A DNA stretch of 64,000 nt from assembly GCA_900546065.1 (NCBI GenBank), contig URBK01000005.1, forward strand, positions 1-64,000. The letters are read 5' to 3'. A program made the position numbers and the translations under genes. Shown one piece after another: positions 46,076-56,335 of the stretch (positions are counted from its first letter, which is position 1; every line of letters begins with the position of its first letter). Source of the DNA: an uncultured Alistipes sp. (GTDB lineage: Bacteria; Bacteroidota; Bacteroidia; Bacteroidales; Rikenellaceae). The notes beneath the pieces were generated by a model. That model saw only the letters and a list, made by a program, of their open reading frames with translations. It was not told where the DNA came from and did not search any database.

Positions 46076-47728
46076 ATGAAATTAGACAAGCCAAAGTACA
46101 TCTTCGTCACGGGAGGTGTCGCATCGTCGCTGGGAAAGGGTATCATCTCGGCGTCGGTGGCGCGGTTGCTTCAGGCCCGCGGTTATTCGGTCACGATCCA
46201 GAAACTCGACCCGTATATCAACGTCGACCCCGGCACGCTCAATCCCTATGAGCACGGCGAGTGCTACGTTACCGAGGATGGAACAGAGACCGACCTCGAT
46301 CTGGGACACTACGAGCGCTTCACGTCGATAACCACCACCCATGACAACAATGTCACTACGGGCAAGATCTATCAGTGTGTCATCGAGAAGGAGCGTCGCG
46401 GCGAGTTTCTGGGCAAGACGGTGCAGGTGATCCCCCACATCACGGACGAGATCAAGCGCCGTATCCAGCTGCTCGGCACAACGAAGAAGTATGACGTCAT
46501 CATCACCGAGATCGGCGGTACGGTGGGCGATATCGAGTCTCTGCCCTTCATTGAGTCGGTCCGTCAGCTCCGCAACCAGCTCGGATACCGCAACTCGGTA
46601 CTCATACACCTTACGCTTATACCCTATATGGCCGCCTCGGGCGAGTTGAAGACCAAGCCTACGCAGCACTCCGTGAAGGAGCTGCAGTCGGCAGGTTTGC
46701 AGCCCGACGTGCTGGTGCTGCGTACGGAGCATCCTCTTTCGGACGAGGTGCGCCGCAAGGTGGCTCTGTTCTGTAACGTTACGCCCGACGCCGTTGTGGA
46801 GTCGATCGACGTGCCGACGATATACGAGGTGCCGCTGCGCATGCACGCCCAGCATCTGGACGAGGTGTTGCTCGCAAAGCTCGGCGTCGAGAGCCACGAG
46901 GAGCCAGACATGACCTCATGGCGTGAGTTCGTGGACAAGATCAAGCATCCGAAATACAAGGTCGAGATCGCTCTGGTGGGCAAGTACACCGAGCTGCCCG
47001 ACGCCTACAAGTCGATCTGCGAGTCGTTCATACATGCGGGTGCGGCGAACAACTGCAAGGTGAAGCTCACGTATGTCAATTCGGAGAAGATAACTCCCGA
47101 GAACGTTGCCGACACGTTGGGCCGCATGGCAGGTATCGTGGTGGCTCCGGGCTTCGGCAACCGCGGCATCGAGGGCAAGATCGAGGCCGTGCGTTATGCA
47201 CGCGAGAACAAGATCCCGTTCTTCGGAATATGTCTGGGTATGCAGAGCGCCGTCATAGAGTTCGCACGCAATGTTCTGGGCCTGCCAGATGCGCATTCGA
47301 GCGAGATGGAACAGGGTACGAAGAACCCCGTCATCGACCTTATGGAGGAGCAGAAGGGCATCACGGCCAAGGGCGGCACGATGCGTCTGGGCGGTTATCC
47401 GTGTGCGCTCAAGCACGGTACGCGCGTTTATGAGGCATACGGCAAGGACCTGATCGTGGAGCGTCACCGCCACCGTTACGAGTTCAACGGGGCTTATCTG
47501 CCGCAGTTTGAGGCTGCGGGCATGATCGCCGCCGGTACGAATCCCGAAACGGGCCTTGTAGAGGTTATCGAACTGAAGGATCATCCGTGGTTCGTGGGTA
47601 CGCAGTACCACCCCGAGTATAAGAGTACGGTAGCTACGCCGGCGCCGCTGTTCGTATCGTTCGTACGCGCGGCGATGGAGTATGGCGCGGCGCACGGACT
47701 CGAGGAGAAGGTGGCTCAGAATCAATAG
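46076..47728 (+). CDS. pyrG: CTP synthase
   Basis: Converts UTP, ATP and glutamine to CTP. 550 residues in two domains. The synthetase domain has VTGGVASSLGKG (12-23), KLDPYINVDPGT and GTVGDIES. The C-terminal glutaminase domain has the nucleophile in GICLGMQ (about residue 386) and the His/Glu pair in QYHPEY. It is followed by yidC, an order often seen in Bacteroidales. Confidence 0.97.
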   Translation: MKLDKPKYIFVTGGVASSLGKGIISASVARLLQARGYSVTIQKLDPYINVDPGTLNPYEHGECYVTEDGTETDLDLGHYERFTSITTTHDNNVTTGKIYQCVIEKERRGEFLGKTVQVIPHITDEIKRRIQLLGTTKKYDVIITEIGGTVGDIESLPFIESVRQLRNQLGYRNSVLIHLTLIPYMAASGELKTKPTQHSVKELQSAGLQPDVLVLRTEHPLSDEVRRKVALFCNVTPDAVVESIDVPTIYEVPLRMHAQHLDEVLLAKLGVESHEEPDMTSWREFVDKIKHPKYKVEIALVGKYTELPDAYKSICESFIHAGAANNCKVKLTYVNSEKITPENVADTLGRMAGIVVAPGFGNRGIEGKIEAVRYARENKIPFFGICLGMQSAVIEFARNVLGLPDAHSSEMEQGTKNPVIDLMEEQKGITAKGGTMRLGGYPCALKHGTRVYEAYGKDLIVERHRHRYEFNGAYLPQFEAAGMIAAGTNPETGLVEVIELKDHPWFVGTQYHPEYKSTVATPAPLFVSFVRAAMEYGAAHGLEEKVAQNQ

Positions 47729-47866
47729 CAGGAGGCCGAGGCGGAGGGTGCAGCTGCGGCTTGGGGCATCGGACGATGATGTCGTGCAGTGGGTGTATCT
47801 CCGCGGTGACTGTATGTAACCTTCGGCGGCGTGGCCGCCAGATTAAAATATCGAATAAAACGACAG

Positions 47867-49786
47867 ATGGATAAGAAAACTATCGTAGGAGTGTTGCTCA
47901 TGTCCCTGATATTTGTGGGATATGTGATATACAGCTCCAGACAACAGGCAAAATATCAGGAGTATCTGGCAGAGGTTGCGACCGAGGAGGCGGCAGCCGC
48001 CGAGGCGGCCGGACCCGAGGTTGAGAAGGCTCAGAGCATCGAGCAGGCCGACACGACAGCAGCCGTGGACCGCGATGTGGAGATCTTCGGCGCATCGTTG
48101 GCCGCAGCACGCGACCGCGCGGCCGAGACGGTGACCATGTCGAACGACTACCTCACGGTGGAGTTCTCGACGGCGGGCGCCTCGATGCACAAGGTGACGC
48201 TGGCCGAATATACGAAGTACGCCCCGCGTGAGGAGCGTAACGAGAAGGTTGTGCTCTACGAGCCCGCACCCTCGCACATGGCGCTGGAGTTCTACATACG
48301 CAACGGCCTGAATAACGTGCCGGTGAATACCTCGGAGTATGTCTTCACGAACGAGGGCGTGACGCGCGGCGAGGGCTTCCAGAAGCTGACGATGCGTCTG
48401 GATGTGGCTCCCGAGTCGTATCTGCTCTACGAGTACGTCCTCTATGACGAGAAGGTGCCGTCGCGCGACTACCTGCTTGATTTCGACATCAAGCTGGTGA
48501 ACATGGCGCAGCTGATGGCCAACCAGTCGACGGTGAATCTGTTGTGGACGGCCCGCACGTATCAGAACGAGCGCGGCTACCAGAACGAGAATATGTACAC
48601 GACGGTGTCGTACCGCTTCCCGGGTGAGGAGTCTATCGAGAGCCTCTCGACGGGTGACGGAGAGAAGCAGGAGACGGTGCAGAATGCCGTCAACTGGGTC
48701 GCTTTCAAGCAGCAGTTCTTCTCGGAGGCGCTCATCGCCCCCGCGAACTTCAGCTATGCCGACGTGATGTATGTGACCGAAGCGGAGGATTCGGGATATA
48801 TCAAGAACTTCTCGGCACGCATGGGACTTCCGTACGACGCGCAGACGACGCAGTACGATATGTCGATATATTGCGGTCCGAACAAATATGCCGTGCTGTC
48901 GAACGTTGTTGACGACAACGGTGACAAGATCGCTCTGGAGCGTCTGATCCCGCTGGGCGGCTGGCTTGTGGGGTGGATTAACCGCTGGATCGTGATCCCC
49001 GTGTTCGATTTTCTGAGCAAATATATAGGCAGTTTCGGACTTATTATCCTGATACTTACCGTACTTATCAAGCTGTTGATCTTCCCGCTTACCTACCGCA
49101 GCTACCTCTCGACGGCCAAGATGCGTGTCATCAAACCCGAGGTCGATGCCCTGAACGAGAAGTATCCGCGTCAGGAGGATGCCATGAAGAAGCAGCAGGC
49201 GATGATGGAACTCTACAAGAAGGCAGGCATCAACCCTCTCGGAGGATGTATCCCGCTGCTTATACAGCTGCCTATCCTGTGGGCGATGTTCCGTTTCTTC
49301 CCCGCAAGTATCGAGTTGCGCGGCGAGTCGTTCCTCTGGGCCGATGACCTGTCGGCATACGACAGCATCGTGACGCTGCCCTTCTCGATTCCGTGGTACG
49401 GCGACCATGTGAGCCTCTTCGCCCTGTTGATGAGCATAGCGTTGGTGCTGTTCTCATACTTCAGCTATCAGCAGACGGCCTCGAGCCAGCCGCAGATGGC
49501 GGGCATGCGTTTCATGATGGTCTACCTTATGCCCATCATGATGCTGTTCTTCTTCAACAGCTATGCTTCGGGTCTCTGCTACTACTATTTGCTCTCGCAG
49601 TTGATAACCATAGGCATCATGGCCGGCATCCGCCACTTCGTCGATGACGAGAAGATCCACGCGATGATCCGCCGCAATGCCGAGAAGCAGAAGAACAAGA
49701 AGAAATCGAAGTTCCAGCTCCGCTACGAGGAGCTCATGCGTCAGCAGCAGGAGCAGATGCGCCAGCAGCAGAAGGGACGCCGATAG
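47867..49786 (+). CDS. yidC: Membrane protein insertase YidC
   Basis: Inserts and folds inner-membrane proteins with or without SecYEG. 639 residues from the ATG at 47867, giving the standard short start MDKKTIVGVLL with the first membrane segment at about 5-23; the upstream ATG at 47831 adds an Arg/Lys tail. A Thr/Ala/Glu-rich linker leads to the periplasmic beta-sandwich (about 80-360), then the conserved insertase core with GSFGLIILILT, LIKLLIFPLTYRSY, NPLGGCIPLLIQLPILWAMF and a basic tail. 47729-47866 shows no gene or clear promoter. Confidence 0.95.
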   Translation: MDKKTIVGVLLMSLIFVGYVIYSSRQQAKYQEYLAEVATEEAAAAEAAGPEVEKAQSIEQADTTAAVDRDVEIFGASLAAARDRAAETVTMSNDYLTVEFSTAGASMHKVTLAEYTKYAPREERNEKVVLYEPAPSHMALEFYIRNGLNNVPVNTSEYVFTNEGVTRGEGFQKLTMRLDVAPESYLLYEYVLYDEKVPSRDYLLDFDIKLVNMAQLMANQSTVNLLWTARTYQNERGYQNENMYTTVSYRFPGEESIESLSTGDGEKQETVQNAVNWVAFKQQFFSEALIAPANFSYADVMYVTEAEDSGYIKNFSARMGLPYDAQTTQYDMSIYCGPNKYAVLSNVVDDNGDKIALERLIPLGGWLVGWINRWIVIPVFDFLSKYIGSFGLIILILTVLIKLLIFPLTYRSYLSTAKMRVIKPEVDALNEKYPRQEDAMKKQQAMMELYKKAGINPLGGCIPLLIQLPILWAMFRFFPASIELRGESFLWADDLSAYDSIVTLPFSIPWYGDHVSLFALLMSIALVLFSYFSYQQTASSQPQMAGMRFMMVYLMPIMMLFFFNSYASGLCYYYLLSQLITIGIMAGIRHFVDDEKIHAMIRRNAEKQKNKKKSKFQLRYEELMRQQQEQMRQQQKGRR

Positions 49787-49831
49787 ATAAAGTATTCCAT
49801 GCGAGCCGATCGGCCGACGGTGGAAAAAAGA

Positions 49832-49878
49832 ATACGCACCGCAAACTCTCGAAAGAGTCTGCGGTGCGTATCTGTTTT
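49832..49878. terminator. Bidirectional terminator between yidC and trpA
   Basis: A 12-bp stem (49832-49843 with 49860-49871), extended by ACTCT/AGAGT, closes a CGAA loop. CTGTTTTG follows on the plus strand and TCTTTTTTCC on the minus strand, so it can stop transcripts from both sides. Confidence 0.85.
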
Positions 49879-49944
49879 GTCGGGATGCCTTGTCTCGTGT
49901 CGGGGCGGAATCGGATTATCGGTCGTATTGCTGCCGCCGCAGTG

Positions 49945-50715
49945 TCAGGCTCCGAGCATCTCGACAAGTTTGCGAGCCGCCTCGGTGGGGGTGGGACAGC
50001 TGTCGAGCAGCTGTATGAACCGGCTGCCTACGATGACACCCGCGGCATGTGAGGCGGCCGCCTCGTATGTGGCGCGGTTCGATATGCCGAACCCGATCAT
50101 GCGGGGATTGCGCAGCGGCATGGCGGCTACGCGCTCGAAATATTCGCGCTGGCTGTCGAAGTTGTCCTTGGCGCCCGTAGTTCCCGGCGACGAGACCATG
50201 TAGATGAATCCGTTGGTGCTGCTGTCGATAAGGCGTATGCGCTCGTCGTCTGTCTCGGGCGTTATGAGCATGATCATATCCAGCCCGTAGGCATCGGCCG
50301 TAGGCTTGTATGTGGCGACATATTCGTCGTATGGCAGGTCGGGTATGATCGCCCCGTCGATGCCGCACTCCTGACAGCTGCGGCAGAATGCCTCGAATCC
50401 GTATTGCATGATGGGATTGAGATAGCCCATCAGTATGAGGGGCATATCGGTGTGGGCACGTACGTCGCGCAGCTGCGAGAAGAGGCGCCGCAGCGTCATG
50501 CCGTTGCGCAGGGCCTTCGTGGCGGCGTCCTGAATGACGGGGCCGTCGGCCATGGGGTCGCTGAAGGGTATGCCTATCTCGACCATGCGTACACCTGCGG
50601 CGTCGAGCGCCTCGAGTACGGGCAGTGTGGAGTCGAAAGTGGGGTGTCCCGCGCAGAAGTATACCGAGAGGACGGGACGGTCGGCCTCGGCGAAAAGTTT
50701 TTGTATGCGGTTCAT
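49945..50715 (-). CDS. trpA: Tryptophan synthase alpha subunit
   Basis: Cleaves indole-3-glycerol phosphate and channels indole to TrpB. 256 residues of TIM-barrel fold; catalytic E47 in MVEIGIPFSDP and D57 in ADGP are present. The flexible-loop region IPDLPYDE and the phosphate-site GFGISN are also visible. It is the last gene of the trp operon and overlaps trpF by 4 bases. Confidence 0.96.
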   Translation of the reverse strand: MNRIQKLFAEADRPVLSVYFCAGHPTFDSTLPVLEALDAAGVRMVEIGIPFSDPMADGPVIQDAATKALRNGMTLRRLFSQLRDVRAHTDMPLILMGYLNPIMQYGFEAFCRSCQECGIDGAIIPDLPYDEYVATYKPTADAYGLDMIMLITPETDDERIRLIDSSTNGFIYMVSSPGTTGAKDNFDSQREYFERVAAMPLRNPRMIGFGISNRATYEAAASHAAGVIVGSRFIQLLDSCPTPTEAARKLVEMLGA

Positions 50716-51335
50716 AATCTTTGGTTTAATTCGTTGATAAATTGTCTTATTTTCTCTGCGTCCTTGAGTGCGGGTGCCGTCTCGAAGCGGCTGTTGAGGT
50801 CTATGCCCGCCATCATGGGGTGACGCAGGGCTGCTATGGTGTCAACGGCGTCGGGCCCGATGCCTCCGCTGAGGATAAATGGTAAGGGGTCGCGGTAGCG
50901 GTCGAGAAGCGACCAGTCGAATCGGCGGCCCGAGCCGCCGTAGGTTGTGCAACGTGTCTCGAAGAGAATGTAGTCACACGTGCCGGCATAGTCCGACGTG
51001 CAATTTAGATCCTCTTCCGAGGTGATAGGCGCAGCCTTGATAATAATCGTATGCGGCGGCAGGATGCGGCGCAGCGCGCGGCATACGTCGGGTGTCTCGT
51101 TTCCGTGCAGTTGTACGGCACGCAGCCCGAACTCCTCAACGCGGCGCAGAATGGTATCCGCATCGGCATCGACAAAGACTCCGGTACGTGTGGCCGCATC
51201 GGGAAGATAGTCGGGTCGGCGGCCGACATAGCGCGGAGAGGCGGGATGGAAGATGAATCCCATCATGTCGATGCCGAGCCGTTCTATTGCGCGTATATTC
51301 TGCGGATCGCGCATGCCGCATACCTTGATTATCAT
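50712..51335 (-). CDS. trpF: Phosphoribosylanthranilate isomerase
   Basis: Isomerises phosphoribosylanthranilate. 207 residues of TIM-barrel fold. The N-terminal KVCGMRD carries the catalytic cysteine C6; VQLHG and the late ILSGGIG and GIDLNSRFE, which bind phosphate and substrate, are conserved. It overlaps both trpC and trpA by 4 bases. It is encoded separately from trpC, unlike the fused E. coli gene. Confidence 0.95.
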   Translation of the reverse strand: MIIKVCGMRDPQNIRAIERLGIDMMGFIFHPASPRYVGRRPDYLPDAATRTGVFVDADADTILRRVEEFGLRAVQLHGNETPDVCRALRRILPPHTIIIKAAPITSEEDLNCTSDYAGTCDYILFETRCTTYGGSGRRFDWSLLDRYRDPLPFILSGGIGPDAVDTIAALRHPMMAGIDLNSRFETAPALKDAEKIRQFINELNQRL

Positions 51336-52117
51336 TGCACTTGAGCTATAAGCTGCCGCAGCGCCTGCGACGGATCTTCACACTTCATGAATGTCTCCCC
51401 GATGAGAAATCCCGCGAAGCCAGCCTCGCGCAGGCGACGTATCGTTTCTGCGGACGAGATGCCGCTCTCGGATACGAGGACACGGTCGTGCGGCAGTTTG
51501 TCGGCCATCGTGAATGATACTTCGGTGTCGGTATGGAACGTGCCGAGGTGTCGGTTGTTGACGCCGATCATGTCGGTATCGGGAAGGATATGTCCGATCT
51601 CGTCGGCGGAGTGTATCTCGAGCAGCGTCTCGAGGCCGAGAGCATGCGCCGTATCGGTCAGATGTCGGCACTCCTCGGGTGTAAGCACCGAGGCTATGAG
51701 CAGTACGGCGTCGGCTCCGGCGGCACGCGCCTCGTATATCTGGTATTCGTGTACGATGAACTCCTTGCGCAGCAGCGGCAGCGTCGTGACGGCACGCGCC
51801 GCCGTGAGGTCCGAGACCCCGCCGCCGAAGAACTCACCGTCGGTGAGTATCGACATGGCAGCCGCACCGCTGCGCTCGTATGCCGCGGCCACGTCGGCCG
51901 GATGGGCATAGCGTGCGATCCAGCCCTTCGAGGGTGAGCGGCGTTTGAATTCTGCTATGATGCCCGTAGATGAGGCCTTGAGGGCACGGCTCATCGACAC
52001 GGTGGGGCGGTCGACGGCCGCGGCACGTGCCCGCATCTTCTCAAGAGGCGTGTGGGCTATGTGCAGAGCCACCTCGCGACGTTTGTGGGCAACGATTGTC
52101 TGTAAGATGTCTTCCAT
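51332..52117 (-). CDS. trpC: Indole-3-glycerol phosphate synthase
   Basis: Closes the indole ring. 261 residues. Active-site motifs: EFKRRSPSKGWI (56-67), LTDGEFFGGG, LRKEFIV with a catalytic lysine, LLIAS, EIHS, GVNNRHLGTF and SESGI. Its start overlaps nothing upstream, being 4 bases after trpD, and its end overlaps trpF by 4 bases. Confidence 0.96.
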   Translation of the reverse strand: MEDILQTIVAHKRREVALHIAHTPLEKMRARAAAVDRPTVSMSRALKASSTGIIAEFKRRSPSKGWIARYAHPADVAAAYERSGAAAMSILTDGEFFGGGVSDLTAARAVTTLPLLRKEFIVHEYQIYEARAAGADAVLLIASVLTPEECRHLTDTAHALGLETLLEIHSADEIGHILPDTDMIGVNNRHLGTFHTDTEVSFTMADKLPHDRVLVSESGISSAETIRRLREAGFAGFLIGETFMKCEDPSQALRQLIAQVQ

Positions 52118-52121
52118 GGTT

Positions 52122-53117
52122 TTAGCTGTTGAGTGAGACGAATCGGCGGAAACATGCGGCTGCGGCGCCGCTCTCGATCGAGGCGCGTGCCGTGGCTATG
52201 CACTCCTCGATCGAGCGCAGCGGCTCGATGGCCTGTATGGCGAAGGCGGCATTTATCACGACGCACTCCTTCTGAGAACGTGTGGAGCGGTTCTCCAGAA
52301 CGCTGTCGAAGATGGCGGCGGCCTTCTGCGGGGTGTCGCCCCCGTGCAGCTCCTCCTGACGGACGGTCTGCAGACCCACCTGCTGCGGCCGCAGAACCTC
52401 TTCGTATGAGGAGGTTACGATCTTGAAGCCTCCCGTGAGCGAGATCTCGTCGTAGCCGTCGAGACTTGTGACAATGGCGAAGCGCATGCCCAATCGTTTG
52501 AGTACGTTGGTGTAGAGGCGCATCTGGTTCAGGTCGGGCACGCCGAGCAGCTGGTATGCGGGCGATGCGGGGTTTACCAGCGGCCCCAGCAGGTTGAATA
52601 TCGTGCGTACCTGCATGGCACGGCGAACGTCGGCCACGAACTTCATTGCCGGATTGAACAGCGGTGCGTGCAGGTAGGCTATGTTGCACTGCTCGATCGA
52701 GCGGCGCAGCCGCCCTTCGTCCGCGGTGAAGCGTACGCCGTGCTGTTCGAGTACGTTGCTGGCGCCGCTCACCGATGTGGCGCCGTAGTTGCCGTGCTTG
52801 GCCACGCGGTAGCCCGCACCCGCTACGACAAAGCATGCACAGGTCGAGATGTTGAATGTGTTTTTGCCGTCACCGCCCGTGCCGACGATGTCGACGGGTG
52901 CGTACTCCGAGAGGTCGATGCGTCGTGCCGCATCCATCAAAGCCTCGCGGAAGCCCAGAAGTTCGTCTACCGTGATGCCGCGCATGGCAAATACGGTGAG
53001 CATGGCGGCGATCTGTGCGTCGGGATAGCTCTGGCGCGTGATCTCGTACATGATGGCGCGGGTCTGGTCGGATGTCAGACGTTCGTCGCCGAAGAGTCGT
53101 TGCAATATCTGTTTCAT
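52122..53117 (-). CDS. trpD: Anthranilate phosphoribosyltransferase
   Basis: Adds phosphoribose to anthranilate. 331 residues: a small helical N-terminal domain, then the PRPP-binding GTGGDGKNTFNIST (79-92), KHGNYGATS for substrate binding, and GPLVNPA. It is not fused to trpG, which lies 13 bases upstream. Length and motifs are normal. Confidence 0.96.
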   Translation of the reverse strand: MKQILQRLFGDERLTSDQTRAIMYEITRQSYPDAQIAAMLTVFAMRGITVDELLGFREALMDAARRIDLSEYAPVDIVGTGGDGKNTFNISTCACFVVAGAGYRVAKHGNYGATSVSGASNVLEQHGVRFTADEGRLRRSIEQCNIAYLHAPLFNPAMKFVADVRRAMQVRTIFNLLGPLVNPASPAYQLLGVPDLNQMRLYTNVLKRLGMRFAIVTSLDGYDEISLTGGFKIVTSSYEEVLRPQQVGLQTVRQEELHGGDTPQKAAAIFDSVLENRSTRSQKECVVINAAFAIQAIEPLRSIEECIATARASIESGAAAACFRRFVSLNS

Positions 53118-53130
53118 CTCTTTTCCCTCT

Positions 53131-53691
53131 TTAATGGTTGATCCAGTTGCGTATGATTATGTCGCCCTGCGGCGTGAGTATCGATTCGGGGTGGAACTGC
53201 AGGCCCCGGATGTCGGCCATGCGGTGGCGCAGGGCCATGATCTGCCCCTCGTCGCTGAGGGCCGTTATCTCCAGCTCGTCGGGCAGACCCTCACGGCTGA
53301 CGACCCACGAGTGGTAACGTCCTGCCTCGATGGTGCGGGGCAGCGACTCGAAAAGGTAGTCGTCGCCGAGCGATATGGGTGTCTGCACGCCGTGAAATAC
53401 ATGTGCGAGGTTCTCGAGGCGGGCGCCGAAGTGCTCGCCTATGGCCTGATGTCCCAGACATACGCCGAGTATGGGTTTCGTAAAGGCGAAACGCTCCAAT
53501 ACCTCGGGCATGTCGCCCGCCTCGGAGGGTATGCCCGGCCCGGGCGAAAGGATTATCTTGTCGCTGGCGGCTACGCGCCGCATGTCGATGTGGTCGTTGC
53601 GCATGACGTCGATACTTGCTCCCGCTGCCTCCACGGCATGGCAGAGGTTGTAGGTGAAGGAGTCGTAATTGTCTATAATGGCTATTTTCAT
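53131..53691 (-). CDS. trpG: Anthranilate synthase, glutamine amidotransferase subunit
   Basis: Supplies ammonia to TrpE. 186 residues of the class I amidotransferase fold; nucleophile C78 in GVCLGHQ, oxyanion LSPGPG (49-54) and the His/Glu pair in QFHPESILT. The same type of protein can serve aminodeoxychorismate synthase (PabA), but its place between trpE and trpD supports tryptophan. Confidence 0.94.
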   Translation of the reverse strand: MKIAIIDNYDSFTYNLCHAVEAAGASIDVMRNDHIDMRRVAASDKIILSPGPGIPSEAGDMPEVLERFAFTKPILGVCLGHQAIGEHFGARLENLAHVFHGVQTPISLGDDYLFESLPRTIEAGRYHSWVVSREGLPDELEITALSDEGQIMALRHRMADIRGLQFHPESILTPQGDIIIRNWINH

Positions 53692-53714
53692 CTTCTTGCG
53701 GTATTATTCGTGTG

Positions 53715-55115
53715 TCAAATCTTTTCGGCCATATCGATGGCGCGGCGCAGTGCCGCGAGCTTGTTGTTCACCTCCTGCAGCTCGGCCATGCGGTCGCTGC
53801 GGGCGACGATGCCGCCGCCGGCCTGAAACCACAGTTCGTTGTTGCGGCTGACGAAGGTGCGGATGGTGATGGCTTGGTTCAGGTCGCCGTCAAGGCCGAT
53901 GAAGCCTATGCAGCCGCCGTAGGCGCCGCGGTTGTGTGGCTCGTACTCCGATATGAGCTGCATGGCCCGTACCTTCGGCGCTCCGGAGAGTGTCCCTGCG
54001 GGGAAGGTGTCGAAGAAGGCTCGTATGGAGCTGCGCCCCTCGCGCAGCGTGCCGCCGACGCGGCTTACGAGGTGGATGACGTGGCTGTAATACTGTATTT
54101 GTTTGAAAAATTCGGGTTTCACGTCGCGGCAGTTGCGTGCCAGATCGTTGCGCGCCAGATCTACCAGCATAACATGTTCGGCATTCTCCTTGGGGTCGGC
54201 CGCAAGTCGTTCCGCCGCCTCTGTGTCGGCCGTCGGGTCTCCTGTGCGGCGCGTCGTGCCGGCTATGGGGTCGATCCATGCGTGGCGCCCCTCGATGCGG
54301 CAGTGGGTCTCGGGCGAGGAGCCGAAGATGCGGAAACCGCCGAAATCGAAGTAGAAGAGATAGGGCGAAGGGTTGATGGCGCGCAGCGCGCGGTAGAGCT
54401 TGAAGTCGTCGCCCGAATAAGGCTGTATGAAGCGGCGCGAAAGTACGATCTGGAAGACGTCGCCGCGCAGGCAGTGGGCGATGCCGCGGTCGATGTTGGC
54501 AAGGTGCTCCTCGTCGGTTAGGGTGCTGCGACACTCCCCCTCGGCACGGAAGTCGTAGACGGGGAAGTTGCGGTTCGAGATGCGGCGCTCGATCTCGTCC
54601 AGCCTCGACGGCTCGTCGTCGGTGCGTATCTCGGTGAGGATCATCTCATGGTTGCGGTCATGGAAGACGACCACATATTTATATAATATATAGAGAAGGT
54701 CGGGAGCGTCGTTCTTTTCGGCGCTGCTGTCCTTGACGGCGATATGCTCGGTGTGGCGGACGATGTTGAAGGAGGTGTAACCGTACAGGCCGCAGTATTG
54801 CGCCCCCTCGCCACGCACCTCGAAGCGTGAGATGAACTCCTCGAGTGCCGTTGCGACCGTGTAGTCGTCGTTTATCGGATGCTCCTCGGATGTGTCGTCC
54901 GGAAACTCGAACCGCGCCGTACCGTGGTCTATGGCCACGGATGCTATGGGGCGGAAGGCTATGAAGGAGCGGTTGTTGTCGCTGCCGTTGTAGTCGCTGC
55001 TCTCCATCAGGGCACTCTGCGGGAAGATGTCGCGTACCTTGAGGTAAGTGGTAACCGGAGTGTGCAGATCGCCGAGCAGCTGGCGCGAAAATGCTGTATA
55101 ACTGTATTTTTTCAT
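53715..55115 (-). CDS. trpE: Anthranilate synthase component I
   Basis: Chorismate to anthranilate, the committed step. 466 residues. The N-terminal region has ALMESSD, matching the LLES tryptophan feedback motif with Met for Leu, so end-product inhibition is likely. The chorismate-binding half has DPIAGTTRR, FPAGTLSGAPK, YGGCIGFI and QAGGGIVARSD. It overlaps the end of trpB by 4 bases. Confidence 0.95.
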   Translation of the reverse strand: MKKYSYTAFSRQLLGDLHTPVTTYLKVRDIFPQSALMESSDYNGSDNNRSFIAFRPIASVAIDHGTARFEFPDDTSEEHPINDDYTVATALEEFISRFEVRGEGAQYCGLYGYTSFNIVRHTEHIAVKDSSAEKNDAPDLLYILYKYVVVFHDRNHEMILTEIRTDDEPSRLDEIERRISNRNFPVYDFRAEGECRSTLTDEEHLANIDRGIAHCLRGDVFQIVLSRRFIQPYSGDDFKLYRALRAINPSPYLFYFDFGGFRIFGSSPETHCRIEGRHAWIDPIAGTTRRTGDPTADTEAAERLAADPKENAEHVMLVDLARNDLARNCRDVKPEFFKQIQYYSHVIHLVSRVGGTLREGRSSIRAFFDTFPAGTLSGAPKVRAMQLISEYEPHNRGAYGGCIGFIGLDGDLNQAITIRTFVSRNNELWFQAGGGIVARSDRMAELQEVNNKLAALRRAIDMAEKI

Positions 55116-56302
55116 CGTTGCATGTATTTCAGGTAGGTGTCCATATCTTTGTCTCCGCGGCCCGAGACGGTGAGCACAGCCACATCCGTCGGGCGGAAGG
55201 GTATCTTGCCCAGCGCGCCGAGCGCATGTGCCGATTCGAGTGCCGGAATTATACCCTCGAGACGTGTGAGTTCGAATGCCGCACGCAGCGCCTCATCATC
55301 CGTTATGGCCATAACGTCGGCTCGGTGCGTGGCGGCCAGATGTGCGTGCAGGGGGCCGATGCCCGGGTAGTCGAGACCTGCCGAGATCGAGTAGGGTTCG
55401 AGGATCTGTCCGTCCTCGTCCTGCATGAGCAGCGTGTGGGCGCCGTGGATGATGCCCTTGCGGCCGAGGTGTATCGTCGCGGCCGAGCGCGGCGTGTCGA
55501 CACCCTCGCCTGCCGCCTCGGCTAGAACGATGTGTACGTCGGGGTCGTCCAGATAGTGGTATATGGTGCCCGCGGCATTGCTGCCGCCGCCAACGCATGC
55601 GATGAGGTAGTCGGGCGAGGTGCGTCCCTCGTGGGCGAGCAGCTGGGTGCGGATCTCGCGGCTGATGACGCTTTGCAGGCGTGCGACCATGTCGGGATAT
55701 GGGTGCGGGCCTACTGTCGAGCCGATGATGTAGTATGTATCCTCGGGGTGTGTGCACCAGTCGCGTATGGCCTCGTTGGTGGCATCCTTGAGGGTCATGT
55801 TGCTCGAGGTGACGGCGCGGACATCGGCTCCGAGCATACGCATGCGCTCGACATTGACCCGCTGCCGCTCGACGTCGGTGCGTCCCATATATACCACGCA
55901 CTCCATATCCATCAGCGCGCACACGGTGGCTGTGGCTACGCCGTGCTGTCCGGCGCCCGTCTCGGCGATGATGCGCCGCTTGCCCATACGGCGGGCGATG
56001 AGGATCTGGCCTATTGTGTTGTTTATCTTGTGTGCGCCCGTATGGTTCAGGTCCTCGCGCTTGAGGTATATGCGGCATCCGTATCGCTCCGACAGGCGCT
56101 TGGCCAGATATAGAGGCGAGGGACGCCCGACATAGTCGCGCAGCAGACGGTCATATTCGCGGCGGAACGATTCGCTCTGCATGATCGGTAGATAGTTCTC
56201 CTGAAGCGTCTCGACGGCGCGGCGCAGGATCTCGGGAACGTATGCGCCGCCGAAGCAGCCGTAGTAGCCTTTCGAGTCGACGTGATAGTTGTTGGTGTCC
56301 AT
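55112..56302 (-). CDS. trpB: Tryptophan synthase beta subunit
   Basis: PLP enzyme joining indole and serine. 396 residues. PLP lysine K92 in NHTGAHKINN, catalytic E114 in IAETGAGQHG, the phosphate-binding CVGGGSNAAG and GRGDKDMDTY at the end. It is the first structural gene of the operon, far from trpA, and lies directly downstream of the attenuator, so the whole operon is under that control. Confidence 0.96.
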   Translation of the reverse strand: MDTNNYHVDSKGYYGCFGGAYVPEILRRAVETLQENYLPIMQSESFRREYDRLLRDYVGRPSPLYLAKRLSERYGCRIYLKREDLNHTGAHKINNTIGQILIARRMGKRRIIAETGAGQHGVATATVCALMDMECVVYMGRTDVERQRVNVERMRMLGADVRAVTSSNMTLKDATNEAIRDWCTHPEDTYYIIGSTVGPHPYPDMVARLQSVISREIRTQLLAHEGRTSPDYLIACVGGGSNAAGTIYHYLDDPDVHIVLAEAAGEGVDTPRSAATIHLGRKGIIHGAHTLLMQDEDGQILEPYSISAGLDYPGIGPLHAHLAATHRADVMAITDDEALRAAFELTRLEGIIPALESAHALGALGKIPFRPTDVAVLTVSGRGDKDMDTYLKYMQR

Positions 56303-56335
56303 ATCGTGAATGTTTTTGCTGTTTGTTTGCGGGGT